A stretch of DNA of 32,000 nucleotides from Glandiceps talaboti (taxonomy: Eukaryota; Hemichordata; Enteropneusta; Spengelidae): positions 20,356,797-20,388,796 of the forward strand of contig NC_135566.1 of NCBI RefSeq assembly GCF_964340395.1, in the 5' to 3' direction. Each line of letters begins with the position of its first letter. Position 1 is the stretch's first letter. Both the position numbers and the translations under genes were made by a program. Below are positions 1-12,200 of this stretch, piece by piece. The notes under the pieces are model-generated. The model was not told where the DNA came from, did not search any database, and saw nothing but the letters and a program-made list of their open reading frames with translations.

Positions 1-74
1 GTTAGTGAGACAGTGAAACAAATAACAGACCATGATGTATTAGGTACAACAGGAAAGCACACAAATATACTCAC

Positions 75-227
75 TGTGTACATGCAAGCCTCCTGAATGC
101 AAGGTTTATTTTCAAGACCTGGGAAATGTTCAGACACATATTTTTCTAGTATATCGAGATCTTCCCTGTAATCACCAATATCATCCCTGTGATCTGGATC
201 AACGTCTGGTCCTTTGTGGTAGCAAAT
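75..227 (-). CDS. PIPOX: PIPOX-like coding exon 6 (covalent-FAD cysteine)
   Basis: 153 nt, 51 codons, residues 268-318, phase 0-0. The acceptor is TTCCTTGTTAG and the donor ACA/GTGAGTAT. It starts [12 protein letters not shown], whose His corresponds to the active-site histidine region of sarcosine oxidases, and ends CIQEACMYT, whose Cys matches the covalent flavin attachment cysteine. The intron that follows runs off the window; no further acceptor with a matching continuation lies in 1-74. Confidence 0.92.
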
Positions 228-3200
228 CTAACAAGGAACAAAATTATGAAATGAATTACAAGCTTTGAGAATTCTTCAATGATTTATTCCTATTATAAAA
301 TATAATTATATAAAAAAGAAGAAGGAGGTACATTTTATATCGCTGTGTGTTGTTTACCTCTGTGTTTAAAATACTAATCATTACATCAGAAAAAATTCTA
401 ACATGGCATAAAAGAATACTCTGTAGCCTCTTGTGAAAGTAAATTTAATGAAAGTCCTGTACTGTTGTATTACTGGCTGGAGAGAGGTGGATGGGCCTTC
501 ATTTCCTGTAGCACTGAATAAAGAACACCACTGCACAATAACACAACTATAATGTATGCATATTTACTTGCTGGATATTTGAAATGGTCCCTTGCCAAAA
601 TGAAACGGTAAAAAGTATACTTAAAGTATACTTATTCTATACTTAAAGTATACTTTTTCAATGTCAAGTACATTTCAAATATACTTAAAATAGACTTGGT
701 TGATGTGATGCTAAATATTTTTTATGAAACACAATAAGCATATACTTATCTTGTACTTATTAAACTTAAGTACATTTCAAGTATACTTATTTTATACTTT
801 TGACATGACAATTTCAAGTTAATACATTGAAAAAAATTGCACAGTTACATGTAAGTCCATTTTAAGTATACTTAGTTCTGACTTCATCTTTTTGTGCTAT
901 AGCAAGTCAATGAAGGAAAAAAAGTAACTTGAATAGGTATAGTTCAAGTATACTTATTTTGTACTTATTTCTGGCTTTATCTAATTCTGTTATCACAAAT
1001 CAAAACATGAAAAAAAAATCTACAAAAGAAATACAAACTCAATCAATTGAACTACAATATGTAGAAACAAAACTGACAAAATTCTAAATTGATTCACTTT
1101 AATCCACACTTTACTTAATTATTGAAATGTCTTAATAGTGTTGACATCTAAATTTGAAAGATAATGATTGGTTAAAAACAACATCACTATGAATGGGACA
1201 GCAAAAATTACTTTTTTCCCACCTTGAAGAATCCTAGCATAATAGTTTTAGAACCCTGGTATTTTCAAAAATTAGTCCACACAGATCACAATACCAATGC
1301 AGGTGGTATCACAGTGCCACACACAGTGTACATGTTCTGCATGCATACCAGTAGTTCAAAGGTTGTAGAGTTCAAAGGTTGAATTACCTCCTATGATGCA
1401 ACATTACTTAGGCATGTGATCTGCCATCTGCAATGTGATTAGATGATTTTGGAAGAAACAACTCCCCCACCATTTTTTCCTTCCGTAAGGAAGGAGATAC
1501 TTGGGGTTGGGTGGGGGGTGGGGGGGGGGGGATTCTGTGTATATGTCTCTGTCTTTGTCACTGTTTTCTCCAAAACAGCTTGCTCCATTCAAACAAAATT
1601 TGGCATACATGTTCCATAGGGTAATGGCAAGAACTTATTAGATTTTGGTAAACATTCCATGAATAATTAATTTTTTCAGTAATTAGGCTTTTTCTCAAGA
1701 ATGCATGCTTCAAATTCATTATAACTTGGTACATTTGCGATACCAAAGCACATCTGTCCTTAAAATATTATCAATTTAGCTTTTAGTTTTAATAAGTTAT
1801 TGCCAAATTTTTGGTAGTTAGATGCCACGGCCACACAAAAGAAAGTTGTTGTTTCTGGTCAGGAAATGTTGCCTAGAGTGGTGTGACGATGCAAATATTT
1901 TGTGTTAATTGTTCATGATTAGCTCTGCAGTTGTCTACCCTGAAGTAGCAATTTATGTATGGAGAGTTATTTTGTGTTTTCCCTGCATTGACTGGACAAA
2001 CACGAGAAAAGAGAAGACCAAGGCGGGATATTCAAGTGATGCAAACTCACCAGGAAACAATTATTTTTGTGGCCTTATACACCCCCATTGTGAGATCTAT
2101 GCTACAACTTTCTATAAAAGCTTCCCATTATTACATGAGTGGTTGGCCATAAGATCGCATCTGCAGGCAATCATGCTGGAAATTTTGCCTAGGTGAGTTG
2201 TCTAACATTTACTGGAAGGTGAGTTGTCTAACATTTACTGGTAGGTGAGTTGTCTAACATTTACTGGTAGGTGAGTTGTCTAACATTTACTTGTAGGTGA
2301 GTTGTCTAACATTTACTGGTAGGTGAGTTGTCTAACATTTATTTGTAGGTGAGTTGTCTAACATTTACTGGTAGGTGAGTTGTCTAACATTTACTGGTAG
2401 GTGAGTTGTCTAACATTTACTGGTAGGTGAGTTGTCTAACATTTACTTGTAGGTGAGTTGTCTAACATTTACTGGTAGGTGAGTTGTCTAACATTTACTG
2501 GTAGGTGAGTTATCTAACATTTACTGGTAGGTGAGTTATCTAACATTTACTGGTGGTAGGTGAGTTGTCTAACATTTACTTGTAGGTGAGTTATCTAACA
2601 TTTACTGGTAGGTGAGTTATCTAACATTTACTGGTAGGTGAGTTATCTAACATTTACTGGTAGGTGAGTTATCTAACATTTACTGGTAGGTGAGTTGTCT
2701 AACATTTACTTGTAGGTGAGTTGTCTAACATTTACTGCTGGTAGGTGAGCTGTCTAACTTTACCTTGGGCATATAAGTTTGGGTAGTAAGTAATATATAT
2801 TCAGTGAGTTCCCTCGGTGGTTTACTGGAATTCCAACAAAATATGATGGTGCAAAGTATGGATGTTAATACAAAATTGAAGTTTTACCTGATATCCACCT
2901 CCACCCCCACCCTCTTTCACCACCTTAGCCAAAACTTGATCACTGATATATTAGCATTGTCTACACAAAATGGAGTATTACAGACATACTCTACATATTT
3001 TCTTGGGAAATGTTACCTTAACCATATTGGGGTACTCTGAGGGTGGTAATCCATACTTGTGATGAGTAGCAAGGTCTAAGAAGGCTGGAAAATTTGCATA
3101 CGTCCCAGGACTCTTCTCTCTCCAATAGCATACACGTATACGCTGTGGCTATAGAAATCAAATATAAATACATACACGATATACATCTTTATGGCAATAA

Positions 3201-6200
3201 TTTGTAGCAATTACCTTGACCAAATTAGGATATTCTAATGGTGGCAAGCCATAGAGATGAGGAGTACCAAGTTCTATAAATGTTGGAAAATTAGTATAGC
3301 TCCCAGCACTTTTCTCTTTCCAGTAGCAAACACGTATGCGTAGAGGCTGAAGTAGAAGATATTATAGAGTAACAGGTTAGCCAGTAGTAAGAAGGAATAC
3401 TGAAGGAAAGATCAAAGAGGTTAGTTAGGTTATTGAGGAGCAAAAAGGATAGAAGGTACGGAAGAGGAGTTAAAGAAGAAGCCGCAAGTATTATCCTGTA
3501 CGATTTTGTCTCACTAGATTCTTGCTAGAATCTCACTAGATTCTATTAGAATCATGAAAATAAGGATTTCTAATGAGAATCTGATCAGAATTCAATATAA
3601 TCTAGTAGATTCTTACAAAAAGCTATCAGAAGATCTTGCTGACAGTCGATGAGAAAAATTCTAATAGACTTTAACACTTTCTTACTCCATACCACATTTT
3701 TCTCACTAGAATCTCACAAGATTCTATTAGAATCTTACAAGAATCTATTGGATACTTGTCACACCCCTGCATTCAAACAGTGACAGAACAATTCTAATTT
3801 ATTCTTCTAGCTATTTCAACAGCATTATATTTCCTGTGAGATCCTGGCAAGAAAGGTTAAAATGGTCCAGAAAGCTGCATGAACTTCAGGGGGGGGGGGG
3901 GGGGGGAACCCAGATCTTGTTATTTCCTATGTTATAAAAAAGTATACTGTCATAGTAGTAACTTGTGAGTGAATACCAATACACATATAAACATGTTTAG
4001 CGTGGTTACTATATTGACAATGTTATTGTTGGGAAATACTGTAAAACAGCACAGTGAAAAGTGTTATTTAAAAAAACCAACTATGGTGCTGAAATTAGTT
4101 CATTTTCATCTTCAGACGTACTTTGATTGGTTTCACACTCAAAATCAGAGGATTAACTATCAAAATCGGAGCTAGAACTTAGCGACAGGTCACCGTTAAC
4201 TCTGAATGATGCTGCATGCCAGTGTAGCTGCAATAATTGTGGCGTCTTGTGGTTTTGAGGTTTTTTTGTCTGTTTTGGTGACTTTTTAAGTTTTAGTGTT
4301 TATCCCGCACCTAACGCTACAATTCCTAGTGCAGGGATTCCAATCAGCTGATGCGATGTCGATCGGTATTGCACGTATTAATCCCTATTTTCGCCAAAAT
4401 ATCGACCTACCTATGGAAAATCTGACATTTCCTAACCGCAACATTTCTTAGGAATCCCCCGCAGCACAATCGACGCCCCGATCTGCCCTTCTCATTGTTT
4501 TCTCGCTAATTTGCATACAAATACCTGATTGATTTTTATGAGATTCTTACTAGATTCTCACTAGTTCTTATTAGATCCTGTTTTCTCGCTAATTTGCATA
4601 CAAATACCTAAATAGAAAATTTATTAGATTCTCACTAGATTCTTATTAGATCCTGTTTTCTCGCTAATTTGCATACAAATACCTAAATAGAAAATTTATT
4701 AGATTCTCACTAGATTCTTATTAGATCCTGTTTTCTCGCTAATTTGCATACAAATACCTATTAGAAAATTTACTAGATTCTCACTAGATTCTCATTGTTT
4801 TCTTGCTAATTTGCATACAAATACCTGATAGATTATTATGAGATTCTTACTAGATTCTCGAATCTAGTGAGAAATTTTTGTAAGGGTATCTTATTGAATA
4901 ACTTTTTGATTTTATTGTACCGTACTTTGAGTTACATTTTAACATAGAAAGCATTCTTTAAAAAAATAAATATTACATTATCAATCTTTTTTTCAGAAAC
5001 CAAATTGTAAATCATGTTACATGTAGTTGAAAGTTATGTTTCACACCATTTTATCCAATACTTACTTTCAATGGCACATGTATACCTAGTGGGCCAAAGA
5101 GTTGACCAGCCCAGGGTCCTGGGGCAAGAATTACATTCCTAGCTTTATGGGTTCCTTTACTTGTCTTCAAGGTTAAGATCACACCTGGCAGTATATCTAA
5201 CAACTTTTCCTCATCACATATTGTACCACCATATTTTTTGAATAGTTGCTGAGTAGAAAGAAAAGTAAAAATTGTATGAATACAATGTTGCCTCAGTTAA
5301 CTGACCCCTGTGACCTGTTTTGAATGTGAGTGTGAATGTGAGTGTGAATGTGAGTGTGAATTTTAATGTGAATGTGAATGTGAATGTGAGTGTGAGTGTG
5401 AATGTGAGTGTGAATGTGAATGTGAATGTGAATGTGAGTGTGAGTGTGAGTGTGAGTGTGAGGTTATTTGCTAAGATAAGAGATGACAATGCAGGCTGTC
5501 ACCACAAAGGGCTCAGAGTATACGTGGTATCTGTAGGAAATACAACTAGGTATGAACACACCTCATTGCAATTCCTTTACTAACACTGCAGTGCCATACC
5601 AAATCATTACTGCATATCTGAATGCAAATTATATGCAAATGAGGGTATGAGTGTTCCTTGTGAAATGGTGTGATCGCGCAGTATGAATTTTATGAAAATA
5701 TGTTGTTTCAGATATTAGCATAATCATTATGATAATGTAATAATAACATAATGCATTGCTGTGTGAGTGCCAGTGTGGATACCCAGGAATATTTGCACTC
5801 ATGCTTGCAGTGTTTCTGCTGCACTTTGACAGGTACATACATGTACTACACTTGTAACAGTACAACCCCAACCACAGATAACACAGCAAGTGCTCATGTA
5901 ATCTGAGTATGTCCCTACTTGCACTCATGGCATTTGACATGCCAATAGTTTACAGAAACAAACTGGAGTAAAACATCCACAGTCTATTTCTGGCATTCAC
6001 AAGATATGGCTTAAAAATTATAATATAAACAAATTATGCTTACTTTACATGTATGGACAACTTGTGTTGCAAGTTGAATCTCACTGGTCATTTAAGTATT
6101 ATTCTGTTATTTAGAGCATTGAAAGTTATTTTATTGTCTGTTGGAGGATTGAAGTATCCCGAAAACAAGAACGATTGAGACTGGATAAAATCGATGAAGT

Positions 6201-9200
6201 GAGCAGGTGTCAGCAGCCATTGGACTTTGTCTACAAGGACCAACTTGAAGTGAGCAGGTGTCAGCAGCCATTGGACTTTGTCTACAAGGACCAACTTGAA
6301 AACAAACTGACACTTGTTTTAACTGACACTACGGATCCACTAAGATGAGAACTTGGTGACAGATGAATCAACACAAGTGGTAGACTGAGGCTGCTGGCAC
6401 TTAATTGTTGTTATGCCAAATCTTTCATACCACAAGCAATCAGACTTTTTAATACCACTTTTAAGCATGCTACTTGAGCCATTTCCACTGGTTTTTATTG
6501 TATCCAACTTTTTATCAGACCACGCTTTTATCTGTCAAATGCAATTTTACCATATGATTGTAAAATATTTATTGTTTTTTTCTTTTAGTCTGCAAGGACA
6601 ATGTTTTCTTTTTTATCACTGTTATTGTATGTTTGTTTACAGCAGGCATTATAATTACCCTTTTAGGGATTTAAGAAAGTATTATCTTATCTTATCTCAT
6701 CTCATCTCATCTTATCTTATCTTATCTTATCTTACTCAAAAATATTTCTATTTCCATATATGGTATATCTTACCTGTAAGGAGGCAAGTGCCTTGTCTGC
6801 CCTGATTACTCCTGCACGTTTTTCAAGAACTCCCTTGAAGTCTGAACCAAAAGTCATTCCTGGAAACCTATTCATTATTTCCTGATGGGATAACGTTTCA
6901 CATGGAAGACCAGCTTTCTGAAGTACATCTATCTTCTTAGCAAGCACATCATAGGGAGGACTGCATACTGAGAGGATAGGTGTTTCTCTGAATCAACATC
7001 AAATACAATAAACTGGATAAATAAATCTGAATTTTAATCCTGGATTCTCCAATGGTTCTACATAGCATAGTAAGTTAATTCTCCAATGGTTTTACAATGC
7101 ATAGTAAGTTAATTCTCCAATGGTTTTACATAGCATAGTAAGTTAATTCTCCAATGGTTTTACATAGTACAGTATATTAATTCTCCAATGGTTTTACATA
7201 GCATAGTAAGTTAATTCTCCAATGGTTTTACATAGCATAGTAAGTTAATTCTCCAATGGTTTTACAATGCATAGTAAGTTAATTCTCTAATGGTTTTACA
7301 TAGCATAGTAAGTTAATTCTCCAATGGTTTTACAATGCATAGTAAGTTAATTCTCCAATGGTTTTACATAGTACAGTATATTAATTCTCTAATGGTTTTA
7401 CATAGCATAGTAAGTTAATTCTCCAATGGTTTTACAATGCATAGTAAGTTAATTCTCCAATGGTTTTACATAGTACAGTATATTAATTCTCCAATGGTTT
7501 TACATAGCATAGTAAGTTAATTCTCCAATGGTTTTACATAGCACAGTATGTTAATTCTCCAATGGTTTTACATAGTACAGTATGTTAATTCTCCCATGGT
7601 TTTACATAGCATAGTAAGTTAATTCTCCAATGGTTTTACATAGCATAGTAAGTTAATTCTCCAATCTATATCTATATGGAAGACAAAAACATCTGCGTGG
7701 TTAGTTGTGTTTGGTTTATGAACAAAACTTTAAGAGGAAGTTGGAACTCGACTCTGATATTGTCCTTTTCTTGTTGTTGAGGTAGTACAATACAATAATT
7801 CTCTGATAAAATAACATCAATTCATAAATGACTGAGGGTAAGGTTTCATGGGTAGTTGTTGGACAAAACAGTCAATAACCATTTTTCTTTGAGTTTATCA
7901 GTACTGTTATGTCAACTTCATAAAACAACAACAACAAAAACTTAGCTTGGAAAATGATTTACTTGTATCATATATGTAGTACATACATACATACATACAT
8001 ACATACATACATACATAACCTATATATTTGGCACAATTACAACATGACCTATTTTGTGGCATAATGATAACGCTTCGTGTTGGAAAGTAACCTATTCGTT
8101 CTTGATCGATTGAAAAAGAAAATGGCGTCCATCACATGGCTGTACGTACGTACGTACGCATGTAAGTAAGTTAGTAAGTAAGTAATTTTTTTATTATAGT
8201 GACATGAGGTAATAAAATACCTTCCAGCCCATCGGGCTTATAAGTCACCTTGAACAAAAAAAGGATACATTCACAATATAGAGAGGTTAGAGTGAAAAAA
8301 AGAAGTGAGATCTTTTTTTCTTTAACTAAGATACAAATTTTCATTCTGTCTTAAAAAAGCGGCTTCAATGAATTTTGCTGTATTCCTAACCTGATTTGCC
8401 ACCATTGTTGATTTTCTGACAGTGTGATGTATTCAGTGTTATTTTCTGTGTTAATGTAAGTATTACGTATGCCATCATTAAGACTGCAATGTAAAATAAA
8501 GTGAATCTCATTTTCTATAGCATTTGGTCACAAAATACACAAAGTCTATCGCCCACTGGTTCGTTTCTATATCTTCCAGTTTCTAAAAATAGTGGTAAAA
8601 CCCCTGATCGAAACTTAGCCATAAAAGATCGCTGATTTCATGAAAGACTCATTAAAACGTATGGTTCAGTGATATAATTATCTTTGAAAATAACATATGT
8701 ATGAAGCTTAAGTTTTTCATAAAGTTTCGTGTAGGTATAAAACCCCATATTTTTCAATATTTTAAACTTACTATTAACAGCTCTCAGGGCTCTACAGGCT
8801 GACTGAGCAAGAGTTGCAGACGTAACAGAAAAATCTAAATGTTCATTCAAAACAATACCAAGGTATTTGTAGTTATCGACATAATTCAGAACATCTTGCC
8901 CTATATTATTAAACTGAAACTCACTTCTACGAGTTATTTTTGCAAAAATGAAAAACTTTGGGCTTAAAATCATTGACAGCTAGTCTCCATTTTGAAACCA
9001 GTCATTTACATGATCAAGCATTGACTGCATATCTTGTTCATTATCTGAAATAAGAGCAATATCATCTGCAAAGAGGAGTATAGATACATTAGTTCCACCA
9101 ATTTTTACTCGTTTCTGTAAAACTTTCAATTCAGTTGCAAGTTCATTTATAAAAAGAGCAATTAAAGATGGTGACAAATTGTCACCTTGATGAACTCCAC

Positions 9201-12200
9201 TATCAGTTTGAAACCAGTTTGTTAACAAATCATTGACCCTAATACAAGCTTTAGTATCTTTGTACATAGCCTTGATACTATTATACATTTTGCCATCAAT
9301 GCCATTTAACAATAGCTTATATAGCATAGCATCCCTATTCACAGTCAAATGCTTTTTGTAAATCAATAAAGGTAACAAAAGTTGATAAACCATCATTTAG
9401 TCTATTTTTTACAATAGACGACAAAACAAAAATATGATTTTCACAAGATCTATTCCATTTTGTTCAGCTACCAAATATTTCTATCCTTAAAATAACCCAA
9501 AGTCCTAGAATTCAATAAAGAACTATAAAGTTTAGCAATAGTAGACTGTAAACTAATTCCACAATAGTTCAATGGGATTCTATTGTCTTTAGTCTTGTCT
9601 TTTGGGATTGGAACAACAATAGCTCATTTCACACTCCAGGAATCTTTCCTGAATCAAAACATAACTGAAACAATTGGTGAAGAACATTAATGGCTTCATT
9701 ATTATTCAGAGTTTCATACAGTATATTATCAATCCCCACGGCTTTACCCACTTTTGCTTTCCTCACAACTTTTTCGGTTTCTTCTCGCAAAAAATTTATA
9801 TTAAAAAAGTAATTAGTTTCATATAATGGGTCATCCATATGATTCTCCAAGAGTGTCTTATGAAGCTTGATTCTTTCAAGAAAATTTATAACAAAATCAG
9901 TATTTGTGGGATAACTGTATAAAGACTCGAGGAATATTCACGATGTCATACATTAGGCACATCATGGTGAGAACATAAAATATTACCAATGTCATCGTAT
10001 ACTTCCATGGGTATTGACTTATTTTGATCACTCCCAATCCTCTAAGCTGATCACAAAACTAACATGGATTTTCAGTACAAGATGATTCAATGTATAAAGT
10101 GAATTTACTCCTAAATTCACGTTCATGGAAATGTAAACTCTTATCAAATGCCAGTCTGGCTTGTTTAAATTCAGAATGCAACATACATCTCATAGTACAA
10201 CAGCCTCTAAATCTTGTAAAAGTTTTTCTTTTTCTTTCATAGTGTTCCATAGTGCTGTAAGTGTAGGGTTCCTGTACGGTTTTCGAGGACGAAATGTCTT
10301 ACATACATGTTTAGGACAATCAAATTTTGGAATAGTCCTATCCATTTCATCAATTATAGATTGACACAATTTCTGATAAATGTCATCAATTTCAACTTGC
10401 GTCTCTTTCGAGTTTTCTAACTTTGCGATGATTTCTAATAAAGCACTTCTTGTATTGTCGGACGATAAAAAGTTTGGTGGAATCTGATTAAGTCGATATT
10501 TTACTTTCATTTGGTGAGTACGGGAACCTTGGCCCGTGTGGTACAGCTACTATTTGCATTAATTAAACAAGGTCACAAAAGTCAACAAAAAGCTAGGAAT
10601 GGTCTGGGACTTTACACCTGTCTCCTAGCAAATTATACAAACTATGATCATGAATTACAGACTGCAATGTAACTACAGTAAAATTAGAACAAAACCGAAA
10701 CTTTGTGTGGCACACAGATATAGTCAACAACAGCTGTTCCCTTGGTGTAGAGATGGAGGTGAAATTATCGCTTTGAATATTACATCTTGCATTTAGAATA
10801 CAAAGCTTCCCTTTCAGCAAGTACTCATGAAAGTCACGCCCGTGTTGATGTATGTGACCTTACACTGTGGACGAAAATGACAATTGATTGGATTTGTAAC
10901 GTTCAAACATTGAAGTGGTTCATCTTACATGTAGTTGCAAGTAACACTGTAAATAATATGTACGAGTACTTACCAAATGCTCGGAATATGACTGACTCAG
11001 TGTTTGAGTGCAGACGCTGTGCTAAAAACTCGTTCGATCACTTTGAACACTGGAGAAAGCGGCCCCACTCCAAAAGTGGCCCTTTCCCCTAAATGTCACC
11101 ATGACTAATGCTGAATCAGAATCAGAATCAGACTATGTAATCACACAAGTACAGTCAGGGCAGCTCGATACATAGTGGAAGGTTGCTTGAAGTAAAATAC
11201 ATGTGAATATAGATTTCCTATAGCGATGATCTTGACGATATTACACGTACGTACATGCGGACAAGGAGAGTGATGATCACTGTACTGCAGCCTAACGAAT
11301 CAAACATTTTACTATACATATACGCGTATCTATGTACGTCTAGAATCGAAATATATCCATACAGAATGGGTATGTGTTTGATATTTGGCTAGATGGGCAT
11401 TTGCTAAAGTTCCGTCCATAAACACTTGTAAAAGATTAATAAATGAATGTGAGTTTGGCTGTGTTCATGGGCAAAACTTGTACACTGAGTTTTCCCGAGT
11501 AGGCCACTTTCTCCTGATACCTTCACTTGCACAACAACGACTGTTGAGGGCAGCCTTTAATGTCCATGGCGATCTTGTGAACAATGTACCGAAAATATGC
11601 CAATATTTTATCACAACTTAAAGCTACATCGATAAAATTTTCAGGACAGATGCGTTTATGTATCACAAATATGTGTACAAAATTATATTGCATTTGAAGG
11701 GTGCATTCTTGAGATATAGCTTGATTACTGAAAACAATTAATTACATAAATTGCTCAATAATATTCATGGAAAATTTTATCAAAACTTAATCAGTTCTTG
11801 CCATTACTCAATGGAACACTTGTGCCAAATTTTGTTTGAATTGAGCCAGCCGTTTTGGAGGAAACGATGACACAAACAGACAGACAGACTGACAGACAGA
11901 CAGACAAACACACACACACACACATGCAGACATTTCAGCCCTAATATATCCCATTCCTTACAGAAGGAAATGAATATCTTTAGTTCATTTTCTCTTTTCA
12001 AATTCACAAACCATACCAAAGCCACAGCCTGAACAACACTCTTACACTCTTACAGAATGACTGCTGTTGGAAGAGGTAAGTGGTTTAACCACACAGCCAC
12101 CAACAAAACTTAGTATCAGCTGTATTTACAGTCTTGCTCTAATAAATATTTTTTACCTTTTTCAAATTTGTTAACGCTGTACTAGCTGCAATTAGAATGT

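Noticed and set aside
1-74. Searched for the final PIPOX exon
   Set aside because: Only intron sequence after the exon 6 donor; no acceptor with the expected continuation, so the last exon lies beyond the window.
2804-3040. 78-codon plus ORF
   Set aside because: Partly antisense of exon 5b and otherwise low-complexity; no domain.
6088-6313. 68- and 60-codon minus ORFs with an internal duplication
   Set aside because: Reverse-strand reading of the exact 51-bp tandem duplication; no domain.
6732-6947. 71-codon minus ORF as a separate gene
   Set aside because: It is exon 3 of the PIPOX-like gene read into its downstream intron; the true exon begins at 6987.
7044-7664. Regularly spaced direct repeats, CRISPR-like at first glance
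   Set aside because: Units are contiguous with no unique spacers, and the context is a eukaryotic intron.
10787-11092. 101-codon plus ORF
   Set aside because: No recognisable domain; partly overlaps the end of the minus-strand LINE; composition not clearly coding.
11385-11621. 78-codon plus ORF
   Set aside because: No domain, and it runs into the R1 repeat copy.
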